Below, in pieces: positions 8,492-15,838 of a stretch of DNA of 64,000 bases. Every line of letters begins with the position of its first letter. Positions within the stretch are counted from its first letter, which is position 1. Position numbers and translations under genes: made by a program. Source of the stretch: a virus; IMG/VR virus record IMGVR_UViG_3300021197_001442, positions 1-64,000 of that record, one strand, 5' to 3'. The notes under the pieces were generated by a model, which was not told where the DNA came from, ran no database searches, and saw only the letters and a list, made by a program, of their open reading frames with translations.

Positions 8492-11434
8492 TTAATCATC
8501 AAAAGAGGCACCAGTTCTCGTGATAACAAAGTCAATTGCGATAAACTCAATTGATCTAGCAGGCTTTAGGAAGATCTTGGCATATAGAATATTTCTATCA
8601 ACAAGATCAGGAGTAGTTGTTGTCTCATCTAGGATGACACGGAACTCCTGTAGCCCTAACCTAGCCTGGACAGAACCAAGGAACTTGTCTGCTTCAGTCT
8701 TGAAGCGAAGCCAAGTGGTCTGAACGTTCTGGTCGAATAGGATGCCAGCAGCGATTCTAGAAATTCTCTTCTTCAGGAAGATCATCAGGCGACGAACGTT
8801 GATTCGGTCAAGGGCTGAAGGAGTGACCTGTAGCGTCTTCTGGCCAAAGATAACGATGCCCTCGCTCGGGAACGTAGCAATTGGATTAATGTTAGCTTCG
8901 TACAGGTCATCTCTATCTTCTCTGCGAAGTCTTTCGGTAGTTGAAAGAACTCCGAAACCACCAGCACCTGTGCTTAGACCACCTCTAGTAAAGCCTGCTG
9001 GTGCAAACCACAACTCTGATCTGGCCTCTGAAGAAGCCATGGTACCAATCGCGATAACAGAAGGCGGAGCCCAGAGAGAAGCGTTAGAGATATCGTCTCT
9101 AATCCTAACCCAAGGGTAGAAGGTGCAACCATAGCTGGTGTTAATCCTTCTGTCCTCTAACGAGGAGACGGCAGATGCCACAGTGCCCAATCTGCTCTGA
9201 TAAGACTCAGTGCTTTCTGTCTTTGGCGTGTAAACATTTTCGATATCGATAACTGCCAAGCAGTCTGCTCTTCCTTCAGCAACGTTAAGAACCTGGTCCG
9301 TAACAATAGGTTGTGTTACGCCGGGAACCGCGAGTATATTAGCTTCGATGAATTCAGGATCCGAGACAGTATCAATAGCTCTCTTCACTGAATAGTAAGC
9401 ATAACTGCTATCTTCTGTGGGCGTTGCACCAATCGCAACATTATTGATTGGCTCCTGCTCGCCGATATCAAAGCCATCGTGGCCACCCCACAATGGCATC
9501 GTAAATCTATTAAACCCACTGTCCAGAACAGTAGTTGATGAACTAGCTTGCGCGTTTAGAGATTGAGCGCTACCTGCACTCTCAGCCGAGCTACCAGAGA
9601 CATACACACCAGCAGAGCCACTGATATCATCAAGAGTAAATATAAATGAATTATCAAAAGCTGCTCCTGACAAGAAAGTGTCGCTAGAACCAGGTGCGGG
9701 TCTAACATAGTCTGCATACCCAGGATCAAATCTAGTGCTTGTCGAAGTAATCGTAGGCTGAATTCCGAAGTAAGCCTTGGTAGGATCTGACAACCCTCCA
9801 TCTAGAGCGTTAGTTCTGAGTGATATGGTCGGGAAAACAAACGAAGCTGTTAATGTTGTAGTGCCAGTAGGAGTGGCCAAGAAAGAATTGGCAGCAGCTG
9901 TGTCAAGACCGTCAGGCCTCCTAGCGGCTGGAATAAGAGCAACTCCTCCAGATGCAAATGTCAACACTTCAGTACCGTTAGCTGGGTTAGCCGCGCCTTG
10001 GTTTGGCGCTGACCCGCTCTCAAACACGGCAGTGCTGCCAGAAACTACGGTAAAGCTATTTGGCCTTGGGGGACCATAGAAGCCATAGGGAAGCAGACTT
10101 GGGCTTGCGCCACCATCTGCCACTAAAGATTCCATAATCACATAAATGTACTTTGACTGATTGTTGAATTCGCCGTACTCTCTAAGTCGTCTTTGAGATG
10201 TATCATACTCCACATACTTATCACCAATCTTCTTGGCAATGTAATTCTCTGATGCGGGGTTTAAATTACATCCCGTAAACTGCTCTACAATTCGTGGAGC
10301 GTTGTCAGAGTCGCTTGCAAGCCTGACTTGGACTGTGAACGTGCCATAAGCATCTATATCATTCTTAGCCGCTCTGATATCAGTTATAGAAATTTTTAAG
10401 TTCTTAGAAGCCCACTCAGCATGATTCAGTGATCTAAACTTAAATAGGTTTTGTGTGTCTGCCTTAGCATCAAACCCAATATAGTTAGTAGCTGTGTTTT
10501 GTGAGAAAACTAGCCCTGTTTGTCCATCACTGAACCCTCTTCGCTTATAGGAATAGTTGTCCGCAGCGTTTGTGCTCTTAGCCAACGGAACGATAACACC
10601 AAAAGCATTACCACTAATGCCGGGGTCTGTGACGGCGAACCTCTCAAAGGTTTCACCTAAGAAGTATTTTGTAGATGCAGCAGGCGTTACCTCGGAAGCC
10701 TTTGTGTGTGTTGTGTCACGACCATTAAGAAGCTGCGGGTTTGTATTGAATACTTTTCTAATGTACTTAGAGGAGTTGCGGTCAAAGTTGAATGACGTGG
10801 TATAACTCTCTCCACCACTACCCGTGATAAGCATTTTGAATTCCGGCCCAGTGGCAACTGACCCTATGAGAGCTAGCTGGCCCTGGTCGGCAGTCGCAGC
10901 ATCAGTAATACTTGCCCCGCTAAGCTCAAAGTAAGCGCCGTTCCCATAAAAAACAGCAGCCAGTCGGCCATCCCCAATGTCGCTGTCTTCAGGTGAAGAG
11001 CCAGAGGCAAAAACAAATAGTCCGAATGCCCCATCATTAGTTGTGTGAACTGCTGTTGGCGTTGCATCACCAGCCATCCATCCTGCTTCCTCCCCTGCGG
11101 TAGCAGTAGGGCTCTGGGAGCCCAGAAGCCTAACATAGTTGACAGGGCCAACACCAGCACGCAGGTATGCCATAGCAGCGTAAGCGCCGTATGTTGGTCC
11201 AACTTGGTTTCCATCACGCCAGACATCATCACCACGTCCACCTGGAACCGGATTGCCATAAAATTCAATAAACTCGGAAGGAGAATTAACTCTGATGGGA
11301 CGCATGGCAGGACCATGCTGTGCGCGTCCAATTATAATCGGTCCAACGTCAGGCAGGTCATTCGGCAACTGCGAGTTGTCAACTTCATTAATAAAAATGC
11401 CAGGGGACACAAATCTAAACTTTCTTTCAGCCAT
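8492..11434 (-). CDS. gp18: Tail sheath protein (gp18-like), enlarged
   Basis: A 980-residue contractile sheath subunit. The N-terminus (SPGIFINEVDNSQLP, GPIIIGRAQHGPAMRP, EFIEFYG) and C-terminus (NPIATFPSEGIVIFGQKTLQ, LDRINVRRLMIFLKKRI, ILFDQNVQTTWLRF) are standard sheath core. T4 gp18 has 659 residues; here about 300 extra residues lie in the middle (roughly 170-640), a Ser/Gly/Ala-rich region likely to form surface domains. The core would form six-start helical rings around the tube. An exact octamer lies 36 bases upstream of the ATG, and TTAGGAG is the ribosome site. Confidence 0.93.
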   Translation of the reverse strand: MAERKFRFVSPGIFINEVDNSQLPNDLPDVGPIIIGRAQHGPAMRPIRVNSPSEFIEFYGNPVPGGRGDDVWRDGNQVGPTYGAYAAMAYLRAGVGPVNYVRLLGSQSPTATAGEEAGWMAGDATPTAVHTTNDGAFGLFVFASGSSPEDSDIGDGRLAAVFYGNGAYFELSGASITDAATADQGQLALIGSVATGPEFKMLITGSGGESYTTSFNFDRNSSKYIRKVFNTNPQLLNGRDTTHTKASEVTPAASTKYFLGETFERFAVTDPGISGNAFGVIVPLAKSTNAADNYSYKRRGFSDGQTGLVFSQNTATNYIGFDAKADTQNLFKFRSLNHAEWASKNLKISITDIRAAKNDIDAYGTFTVQVRLASDSDNAPRIVEQFTGCNLNPASENYIAKKIGDKYVEYDTSQRRLREYGEFNNQSKYIYVIMESLVADGGASPSLLPYGFYGPPRPNSFTVVSGSTAVFESGSAPNQGAANPANGTEVLTFASGGVALIPAARRPDGLDTAAANSFLATPTGTTTLTASFVFPTISLRTNALDGGLSDPTKAYFGIQPTITSTSTRFDPGYADYVRPAPGSSDTFLSGAAFDNSFIFTLDDISGSAGVYVSGSSAESAGSAQSLNAQASSSTTVLDSGFNRFTMPLWGGHDGFDIGEQEPINNVAIGATPTEDSSYAYYSVKRAIDTVSDPEFIEANILAVPGVTQPIVTDQVLNVAEGRADCLAVIDIENVYTPKTESTESYQSRLGTVASAVSSLEDRRINTSYGCTFYPWVRIRDDISNASLWAPPSVIAIGTMASSEARSELWFAPAGFTRGGLSTGAGGFGVLSTTERLRREDRDDLYEANINPIATFPSEGIVIFGQKTLQVTPSALDRINVRRLMIFLKKRISRIAAGILFDQNVQTTWLRFKTEADKFLGSVQARLGLQEFRVILDETTTTPDLVDRNILYAKIFLKPARSIEFIAIDFVITRTGASFDD

Positions 11435-11469
11435 AGGGTTAATTCTCCTAAATAGATGTCTTCACGTAA

Positions 11470-11477
11470 TAAATAGT
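11470..11477 (-). promoter_or_regulatory. Late-promoter-like octamer ACTATTTA (sheath)
   Basis: Exact octamer in the 67-base gap between the gp15-like stop and the sheath ATG, 36 bases upstream of the ATG. A small AT-rich palindrome (11505-11519, CTCTTT/AAAGAG) overlaps the end of the preceding gene. Confidence 0.5.
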
Positions 11478-11501
11478 ATTTTAAAAGCGCAAAGCACTAA
11501 T

Positions 11502-12413
11502 TTACTCTTTATAAAAGAGGTCAGCAACCCTGGTGGAGTCAAACTCTGGAATGTCACCAAATATCACCTGCTCTCTTGGTATTTTAACCTCAACTGCGTT
11601 CTCTCTTAGAGTTAGCTTTGGCCTCTCTCTATTGGGGCCTTCGCCTATCAGGTAACCAAGCACTTTTATCTTTATAGGTGTCTCATACATCCTTTCTTCT
11701 TCGTTTAGCTGTGCCACATTACTATTCTGTCCGAAGTCCCCTTGAATGAAACCCTCAAACATGTGCCCTTCCATCCTCATAACAAAGTTATTGATTTGCC
11801 CTGTCTTAGTTATGAAAGGAGTTATAATATCATTTATCTGCTGTTGATACTCTGTCCTAACAACTACATCATAATCAACAACAACATAAGTTGGGATTGG
11901 CATACTAACAGTTTCATAAACAACCTTGCTCGCAGCAGAGTTTGGAAAGTTTTGTTGTCCCTCACCAACGCCTGGATCTGTTATAGAACCACGCTTTTTG
12001 GCTGAATCAGCATTAGCAAAGTTAGATGTTTTATCTTGCTTGATGACCCTGGCGACTGTAATCGCTCCGCCCTTCTCATCGTTGACTTCTGGTATATGAG
12101 CCCATGCAACACCCTTCATACTAGGGTCTTTCTTCATTGATTTACGCTCAATTGTGATTAAGGGAAGCTTTAGTATACCTTTGCTGTCCCTAAGACCCTT
12201 ATCTCGCTTGATTTGGAACGCCCGCTCAGCCGAAACCCACAAAACAGGTACCTTTTCCCATCCCTTGTTGGTTGTAGCAAAGATATCAAGCTTATTATCG
12301 ATAAAATCAATAAAAGCACGGTCTATTGTCTCTACAGTTGAAGGCATGAAAGAAACTTCCTTCAGATAACGATCTGCACCCTCTATCCCTGTATAATTCC
12401 TATTAGGTGCCAT
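11502..12413 (-). CDS. Putative tail completion / sheath-terminating protein (gp15-like)
   Basis: A 303-residue protein between a head-closure candidate and the sheath gene, the place of T4 gp15, which caps the tail and joins it to the neck. Visible features are PVLWVSAERAFQIKRDKGLRD, ILKLPLITIERKS, IPTYVVVDYDVVVRTEYQQQIN and NNFVMRMEGHMFEGFI, a mixed alpha/beta protein without membrane segments. The 5' end overlaps the previous gene by 11 bases. Function is inferred from order plus resemblance; moderate certainty. Confidence 0.6.
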   Translation of the reverse strand: MAPNRNYTGIEGADRYLKEVSFMPSTVETIDRAFIDFIDNKLDIFATTNKGWEKVPVLWVSAERAFQIKRDKGLRDSKGILKLPLITIERKSMKKDPSMKGVAWAHIPEVNDEKGGAITVARVIKQDKTSNFANADSAKKRGSITDPGVGEGQQNFPNSAASKVVYETVSMPIPTYVVVDYDVVVRTEYQQQINDIITPFITKTGQINNFVMRMEGHMFEGFIQGDFGQNSNVAQLNEEERMYETPIKIKVLGYLIGEGPNRERPKLTLRENAVEVKIPREQVIFGDIPEFDSTRVADLFYKE

Positions 12414-12891
12414 CGAATAAGCCCTCCCGTGCTCTTATACACTTAGCAGATATCTCTAATTTATGGTCTATCTGTCCATAAATAAGCTTTGGCTCGGATA
12501 AAGTGACTATTTCATAGAAAGAGTCACCATATAAGACAAAATCTCCCTCTCTAACAAACAAATTTTGGTCTTCTGTGAGTCTTCTCTTGTGAAAATGCAC
12601 TGTTAGGCCTTGTGTTTTGTCTAGGCCAACGTTTTTTGTATACTCTGTCTTTAAGCCATCGTATTCAACGAGTGCTTTAACGGCTACGGGAGGCAAGAAA
12701 GTCTTTTGTATTGCCTCTCCGTACAAATCGTGGAAGTATGTCCTCTCTAGATCAATAGGATAGTAAGCAATAGTCTGCCCAACGACTCTTTCAATGATTT
12801 CATCGTTGACTTGCTTAACAAGATCTCTTTCTTTCGCCCCCGTAAACAGCGGAGGAGGAGGAGCTTCAGGTTGTGTCCATTTATTCGCCAT
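12403..12891 (-). CDS. Putative neck / head-closure protein (gp14-like)
   Basis: A 162-residue protein following the gp13-like neck gene. After a Pro-rich start (APPPPLF) it has VNDEIIERVVGQTIAYYPIDL, a strand-rich middle and a C-terminal FYEIVTLSEPKLIYGQIDHK. Neck proteins that plug the portal and bind the tail end often have this size and a beta-rich core. The start ATG is 5 bases from the end of the previous gene and the 3' end overlaps the next by 11 bases, so the three neck genes are co-translated. The T4 equivalence is by position. Confidence 0.55.
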   Translation of the reverse strand: MANKWTQPEAPPPPLFTGAKERDLVKQVNDEIIERVVGQTIAYYPIDLERTYFHDLYGEAIQKTFLPPVAVKALVEYDGLKTEYTKNVGLDKTQGLTVHFHKRRLTEDQNLFVREGDFVLYGDSFYEIVTLSEPKLIYGQIDHKLEISAKCIRAREGLFDGT

Positions 12892-12896
12892 TTATA

Positions 12897-14216
12897 TCAC
12901 CCCACAAAGATAGGAGATGGAGCCTCCTCTAAAATCTTGCCTGTTGCTTCAAGCAATTCTGCATCGCCCTTCATCAATTGCAGATAAGTTGTTTCATCAA
13001 GAATCTTTTTAAGCTCATCAACGAGGGCAGTTTTCTCTGTAGCTGCTTGCGAAAGCAGGTCAGACGAATTAAGAGTTATATTATCACCTGGGATCGGTAT
13101 AGAACCACCAAATTTACCTCTAATTTGACCTAACATTCCCTTGCTGAGGGCTAGGGCGTATCTACGAATCCAGTGTTTACCAATGGCGTTAATATTCTTG
13201 TAGGCAATGTTATCAAATGGAAGTGAGTTAATATTATTAATCCCTCCAACCCCGGTATCTCGGATACCATCAGCATCGTCTTCCCATGCGTCTCTCTCAA
13301 TTGTAAACTTAACAAAGAATCTATCCGTTATTCTTCCATCAGGAGGTGGGTACAGAGTTAAATTATTGTTAATTAACTCATAAGAGTAGTGAGAGGTCCT
13401 TGTGTAGATGTGGTCTTCATAGGCCATTGCTTGCATCTTATTCTGCCACGCAGGAATAATTTCAAAAGTTGAATCATCTGCAAACTGGCCATAGGTCATC
13501 ATGTTACCAATAACATTAATGCCACCATAGTAACCAAAGAACCTCCACATGGCAGCTGGAGTCTTATAATAAACTCTTGTAATCCTAACTTTGTTATTGC
13601 CGACAAGACCACTAAAAGGAACGGGGTCTCCGTTTCCGTTGTCTTCATTGTCTATTGAAGCGCTATAAATAATATCCTGCAAATCATAAGTAGACCGTGC
13701 TGTAGAAGCTGAAAACGAAGCAGAGTATTCTGTAAGGTGCCCACCAAAGCCTGCCTCTTCGGCCATTCCCTCTGCGACTCTACGAGCATATGTAAACTGA
13801 AATCTTGGATATTTAAGGTTTGCGTTAGACCCAGAAGCATCACCACCCGTCATTTGACCTTCATGGTCAAATGAAGCTGTCGAGTTGCCCAGTACATCGG
13901 AGAGCATGTTCTTTGACTGATGTAAATTCATCTGATATGAATATTCTAAGACTGACTCTTCATATGCAGAATACACATTTGCAGGCGTAAGCTCAATATC
14001 TAAAACATCACCACCAAGCTTCTTGAAGACGTAGGATACTTGATCAGCAGCACCAGATAGAAAGTTAACATCATATAGGTCCCCGCCAGTTGTATACAAG
14101 CCTATTGGGTAATGGCTAGCATTACCCGCCCCGTTCCCTGTGGCAGCCGTACTGCCGGTGGACGTAAGAATAACTTTGCTAGAGGTACTGCTTGGAGTTA
14201 GACTTGGAAGGGCCAT
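12897..14216 (-). CDS. Putative neck protein (gp13-like)
   Basis: The 439-residue protein stands first in the neck block. It has a Ser/Thr/Gly-rich start, then VFKKLGGDVLDIELTPANVYSAYEESVLEYSY, and a C-terminal half with NNLTLYPPPD, INAIGKHWIRRYALALSKGMLGQIRGKF and LMKGDAELLEATGKI. The latter helical pattern is one I associate with gp13-type connector proteins of T4-like phages. It would bind below the portal to complete the head. It is longer than T4 gp13 (309 residues). A terminator (14261-14283) isolates it from the upstream gene, a weak octamer variant (14233-14240) and TTAGGAG precede the ATG. Confidence 0.6.
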   Translation of the reverse strand: MALPSLTPSSTSSKVILTSTGSTAATGNGAGNASHYPIGLYTTGGDLYDVNFLSGAADQVSYVFKKLGGDVLDIELTPANVYSAYEESVLEYSYQMNLHQSKNMLSDVLGNSTASFDHEGQMTGGDASGSNANLKYPRFQFTYARRVAEGMAEEAGFGGHLTEYSASFSASTARSTYDLQDIIYSASIDNEDNGNGDPVPFSGLVGNNKVRITRVYYKTPAAMWRFFGYYGGINVIGNMMTYGQFADDSTFEIIPAWQNKMQAMAYEDHIYTRTSHYSYELINNNLTLYPPPDGRITDRFFVKFTIERDAWEDDADGIRDTGVGGINNINSLPFDNIAYKNINAIGKHWIRRYALALSKGMLGQIRGKFGGSIPIPGDNITLNSSDLLSQAATEKTALVDELKKILDETTYLQLMKGDAELLEATGKILEEAPSPIFVG

Positions 14217-14232
14217 GCGTATATTCTCCTAA

Positions 14233-14240
14233 TACATAGT
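14233..14240 (-). promoter_or_regulatory. Variant of the late-promoter-like octamer (neck gene)
   Basis: Coding strand reads ACTATGTA, one mismatch to ACTATTTA, 17 bases upstream of the gp13-like ATG and just after a terminator. Confidence 0.35.
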
Positions 14241-14260
14241 AATTAGTTGAGATAAAACAA

Positions 14261-14283
14261 AACCCCCACGATACATGGGGGCT
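14261..14283 (-). terminator. Rho-independent terminator before the neck genes
   Basis: On the coding strand a CCCCCA/TGGGGG stem, extendable inward by two pairs, closes a short loop and is followed by TTTTGTTTT. It lies 19 bases past the stop of the 99-residue gene. Confidence 0.85.
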
Positions 14284-14301
14284 TGCTCTATAAAGAGAAT
14301 A

Positions 14302-14601
14302 TTATTCTTTGTCTTCGACCTTCTTCTTCCTGGTATACTTTCTCTTAGGAGCAGGGCTCTTTACCGCAGACTCCTCCACAACAGGTGTTTTTTTTACCGC
14401 TGGCTTTGCCTTTGGCTTAGGTGCTGGCTTAGCGACTGGCTTAGCGACTGGCTTAGGAGCAGGGGGTGCGGGTGGTGTGGGTGGTGTGGGTTCGCCCCAA
14501 CCTAGCTTTCCTCTAATCTCTTTGGCTTCAGCGCTAAACTCATCAAGCGTAGCTAGTTTCTCTTCAAGTGCTTTGCGTTTTGCGCGTGCTATAAACTTCA
14601 T
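14302..14601 (-). CDS. Small basic Lys/Pro/Ala-rich protein
   Basis: I do not recognise a family. The 99-residue protein has a helical N-terminus (KFIARAKRKALEEKLATLDEF), then a Pro/Ala/Lys low-complexity stretch built from short repeats (KPVAKPVAKPAPKPKAK), and a very basic tail KRKYTRKKK. The composition resembles histone H1-like tails and DNA-binding linkers. It sits between head decoration and neck genes, is preceded by an exact octamer 35 bases upstream, and is followed by a terminator, so it is a single-gene late unit. A DNA-condensing or capsid-internal role is possible but unproven. Confidence 0.8.
   Translation of the reverse strand: MKFIARAKRKALEEKLATLDEFSAEAKEIRGKLGWGEPTPPTPPAPPAPKPVAKPVAKPAPKPKAKPAVKKTPVVEESAVKSPAPKRKYTRKKKVEDKE
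14425..14456 (-). repeat. 12-base coding tandem repeat (VAKP units)
   Basis: A 12-base unit occurs 2.7 times in a row within the Lys/Pro/Ala-rich gene and encodes the KPVA repeats. It is in frame and likely changes length by slippage. Confidence 0.85.
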
Positions 14602-14635
14602 TTTTTTATAATCCTTTAACCATAGTGGTTTGTAA

Positions 14636-14643
14636 TAAATAGT
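14636..14643 (-). promoter_or_regulatory. Late-promoter-like octamer ACTATTTA (basic small protein)
   Basis: Exact octamer immediately after the stop codon of the coiled-coil gene, 35 bases upstream of the next ATG. Confidence 0.5.
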
Positions 14644-14644
14644 T

Positions 14645-14875
14645 TTATTCTTCGGAAGAGTCCCCAGAGATTTCTGTAACTGCTGCGATCATCTCGCGGA
14701 AGTTCTCTAGTATGTTCTTTTGTCCCTGTAAAAGTTGGGCGACTTGTTCTTCCAAAGCTGCCACTCTGTTTTTTAAGGCTGGCTGGTTTTTTTCTTCCTC
14801 ATGTTCTTTCTCTAATTTTCTTGATATTTCGTGTATCTCTTCTATTCCGCTTACACTTTTAGGCATACTTCTCAT
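14645..14875 (-). CDS. Small coiled-coil protein under a sigma70-type promoter
   Basis: A 76-residue acidic protein of unknown function. Residues about 35-66 (NRVAALEEQVAQLLQGQKNI) form a clear leucine/valine heptad, so it probably dimerises or trimerises. The ATG at 14875 has AGGAG six bases upstream; a second in-frame ATG at 14866 is less well placed. It is unusual in this late block because it has its own strong host-type promoter directly after a terminator, so it may be made early or constantly. Confidence 0.8.
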   Translation of the reverse strand: MRSMPKSVSGIEEIHEISRKLEKEHEEEKNQPALKNRVAALEEQVAQLLQGQKNILENFREMIAAVTEISGDSSEE

Positions 14876-14917
14876 TTATTTCTCCTAAGTTAATATTCCA
14901 TATTTGGTGGTTATTAT

Positions 14918-14946
14918 AATATAACGACTTTTATTAATAATGTCAA
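14918..14946 (-). promoter_or_regulatory. Sigma70-type promoter TTGACA-17-TATATT
   Basis: On the coding strand TTGACA (14941-14946) and TATATT (14918-14923) are separated by exactly 17 bases in a very AT-rich stretch; transcription would begin near 14911, leaving a leader of about 36 bases with an AGGAG. Confidence 0.75.
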
Positions 14947-14964
14947 GTCTTAAATATAAGAAAT

Positions 14965-14988
14965 CCCCCAACCCTTCTGGGTTGGGGG
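14965..14988 (-). terminator. Rho-independent terminator after the decoration gene
   Basis: A perfect 10-base-pair stem CCCCCAACCC/GGGTTGGGGG with an AGAA loop is followed on the coding strand by ATTTCTTATATTT, 33 bases past the stop of the 201-residue gene. Confidence 0.85.
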
Positions 14989-15020
14989 ACTAAAGATAGA
15001 TAAGCGCTAGGCTTTATTTA

Positions 15021-15626
15021 TCAGGAAGTACCAGTAGTAGTTGAAGCTCCTGCGTCAGGCGCGGCTGTACCAGTGGTAGCCATACCGTATGCCATACAGT
15101 GAACCAAGTTGGCTTCAAGGTAAGTGAACTCGTATATCGAGCCGATTGCACCACCTGCTGCCGTGACATCATCAGCATCAATCTCAAGAGACTGTGCGTT
15201 TGCTGTGATTGTAAAACCTTCAACATCATTGCCATCAAGAGTGCTTAGGTACAGCTGCCCGACCAACACACAAGTGCCTGAATCTGCAAATCCAAGCTTA
15301 AATGCTGTCGTTGACCAGTTAGTTGTGCCAACGATGATTTTAATTTTCATTCCGACATTTAATGCGGTAGCATCCGGCAATGTAATCGCGCCAGCTTGTG
15401 CTGTATTCGCGTACCAAACAAGATCTGATGCTGTTGCGGTTAAATCTTCAGCGCCTGTACCAGACTGCTCTACGACGTTACTGTTACGCAAGCCTCCGCT
15501 GAAAGTAGCGACTGCACTAGTTGTAATAGTACAATTCGTCAACGTCGTGTTCACAAGGTTAAGGTCTCTATCGACCGCCTCAAGTAGAGCTTCAAGACGC
15601 CCTAATCCCATTCTTCGATTTCCCAT
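15021..15626 (-). CDS. Probable head decoration or fibrous head protein
   Basis: The 201-residue protein begins with a helical, Arg/Leu-rich segment (NRRMGLGRLEALLEAVDRDL) and continues as a Thr/Ala/Gly/Asp-rich beta-like chain ending in a Thr/Gly tail. There is no signal peptide and no catalytic motif. It stands alone between the major capsid gene and a terminator, with its own 128-base distant octamer and AAAGGAG ribosome site, as expected for an abundant head accessory protein. I infer decoration from location and composition; a short fibre is an alternative. Confidence 0.6.
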   Translation of the reverse strand: MGNRRMGLGRLEALLEAVDRDLNLVNTTLTNCTITTSAVATFSGGLRNSNVVEQSGTGAEDLTATASDLVWYANTAQAGAITLPDATALNVGMKIKIIVGTTNWSTTAFKLGFADSGTCVLVGQLYLSTLDGNDVEGFTITANAQSLEIDADDVTAAGGAIGSIYEFTYLEANLVHCMAYGMATTGTAAPDAGASTTTGTS

Positions 15627-15648
15627 TTTAATTTCTCCTTTAAGTTAA

Positions 15649-15660
15649 GTTATCGATAAC
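15649..15660. promoter_or_regulatory. Perfect 12-base palindrome in the leader
   Basis: GTTATCGATAAC lies 23 bases upstream of the 201-residue gene's ATG, just downstream of a TATAAT (about 15665-15670) that lacks a good -35. It could be an operator or chance. Confidence 0.3.
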
Positions 15661-15753
15661 CTGATTATAATCGCGAATATAGACCAGCCACTTCGATCTA
15701 TGTTCTTTAAGGGTCAGTGGCCCCGACCCCGAAGAAAACTTTCAAGTCACATA

Positions 15754-15761
15754 TAAATAGT
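15754..15761 (-). promoter_or_regulatory. Late-promoter-like octamer ACTATTTA (decoration gene)
   Basis: Exact octamer just downstream of the major capsid terminator, 128 bases upstream of the next ATG. The long leader holds a GGGTC/GACCC hairpin near 15708-15726 and a palindrome; no small gene was found in it. Confidence 0.5.
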
Positions 15762-15787
15762 TTCCAGTTTTAGCATAAGCATAAAAA

Positions 15788-15813
15788 AACCCGCCCTCCG
15801 AAGAGAGCGGGCT
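15788..15813 (-). terminator. Strong rho-independent terminator after the major capsid gene
   Basis: An 11-pair GC-rich stem on the coding strand (with two G-T pairs) closes a C(TTCG)G tetraloop and is followed by seven T. It begins 26 bases past the capsid stop codon. Confidence 0.95.
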
Positions 15814-15838
15814 TAGCCTTAGCAAGGCCGGTTAGCTA

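Noticed and set aside
14401-14500. Repeat-rich stretch as a CRISPR array
   Set aside because: Repeats are 9-12 bases, in frame, and encode Lys/Pro/Ala repeats; no spacers.
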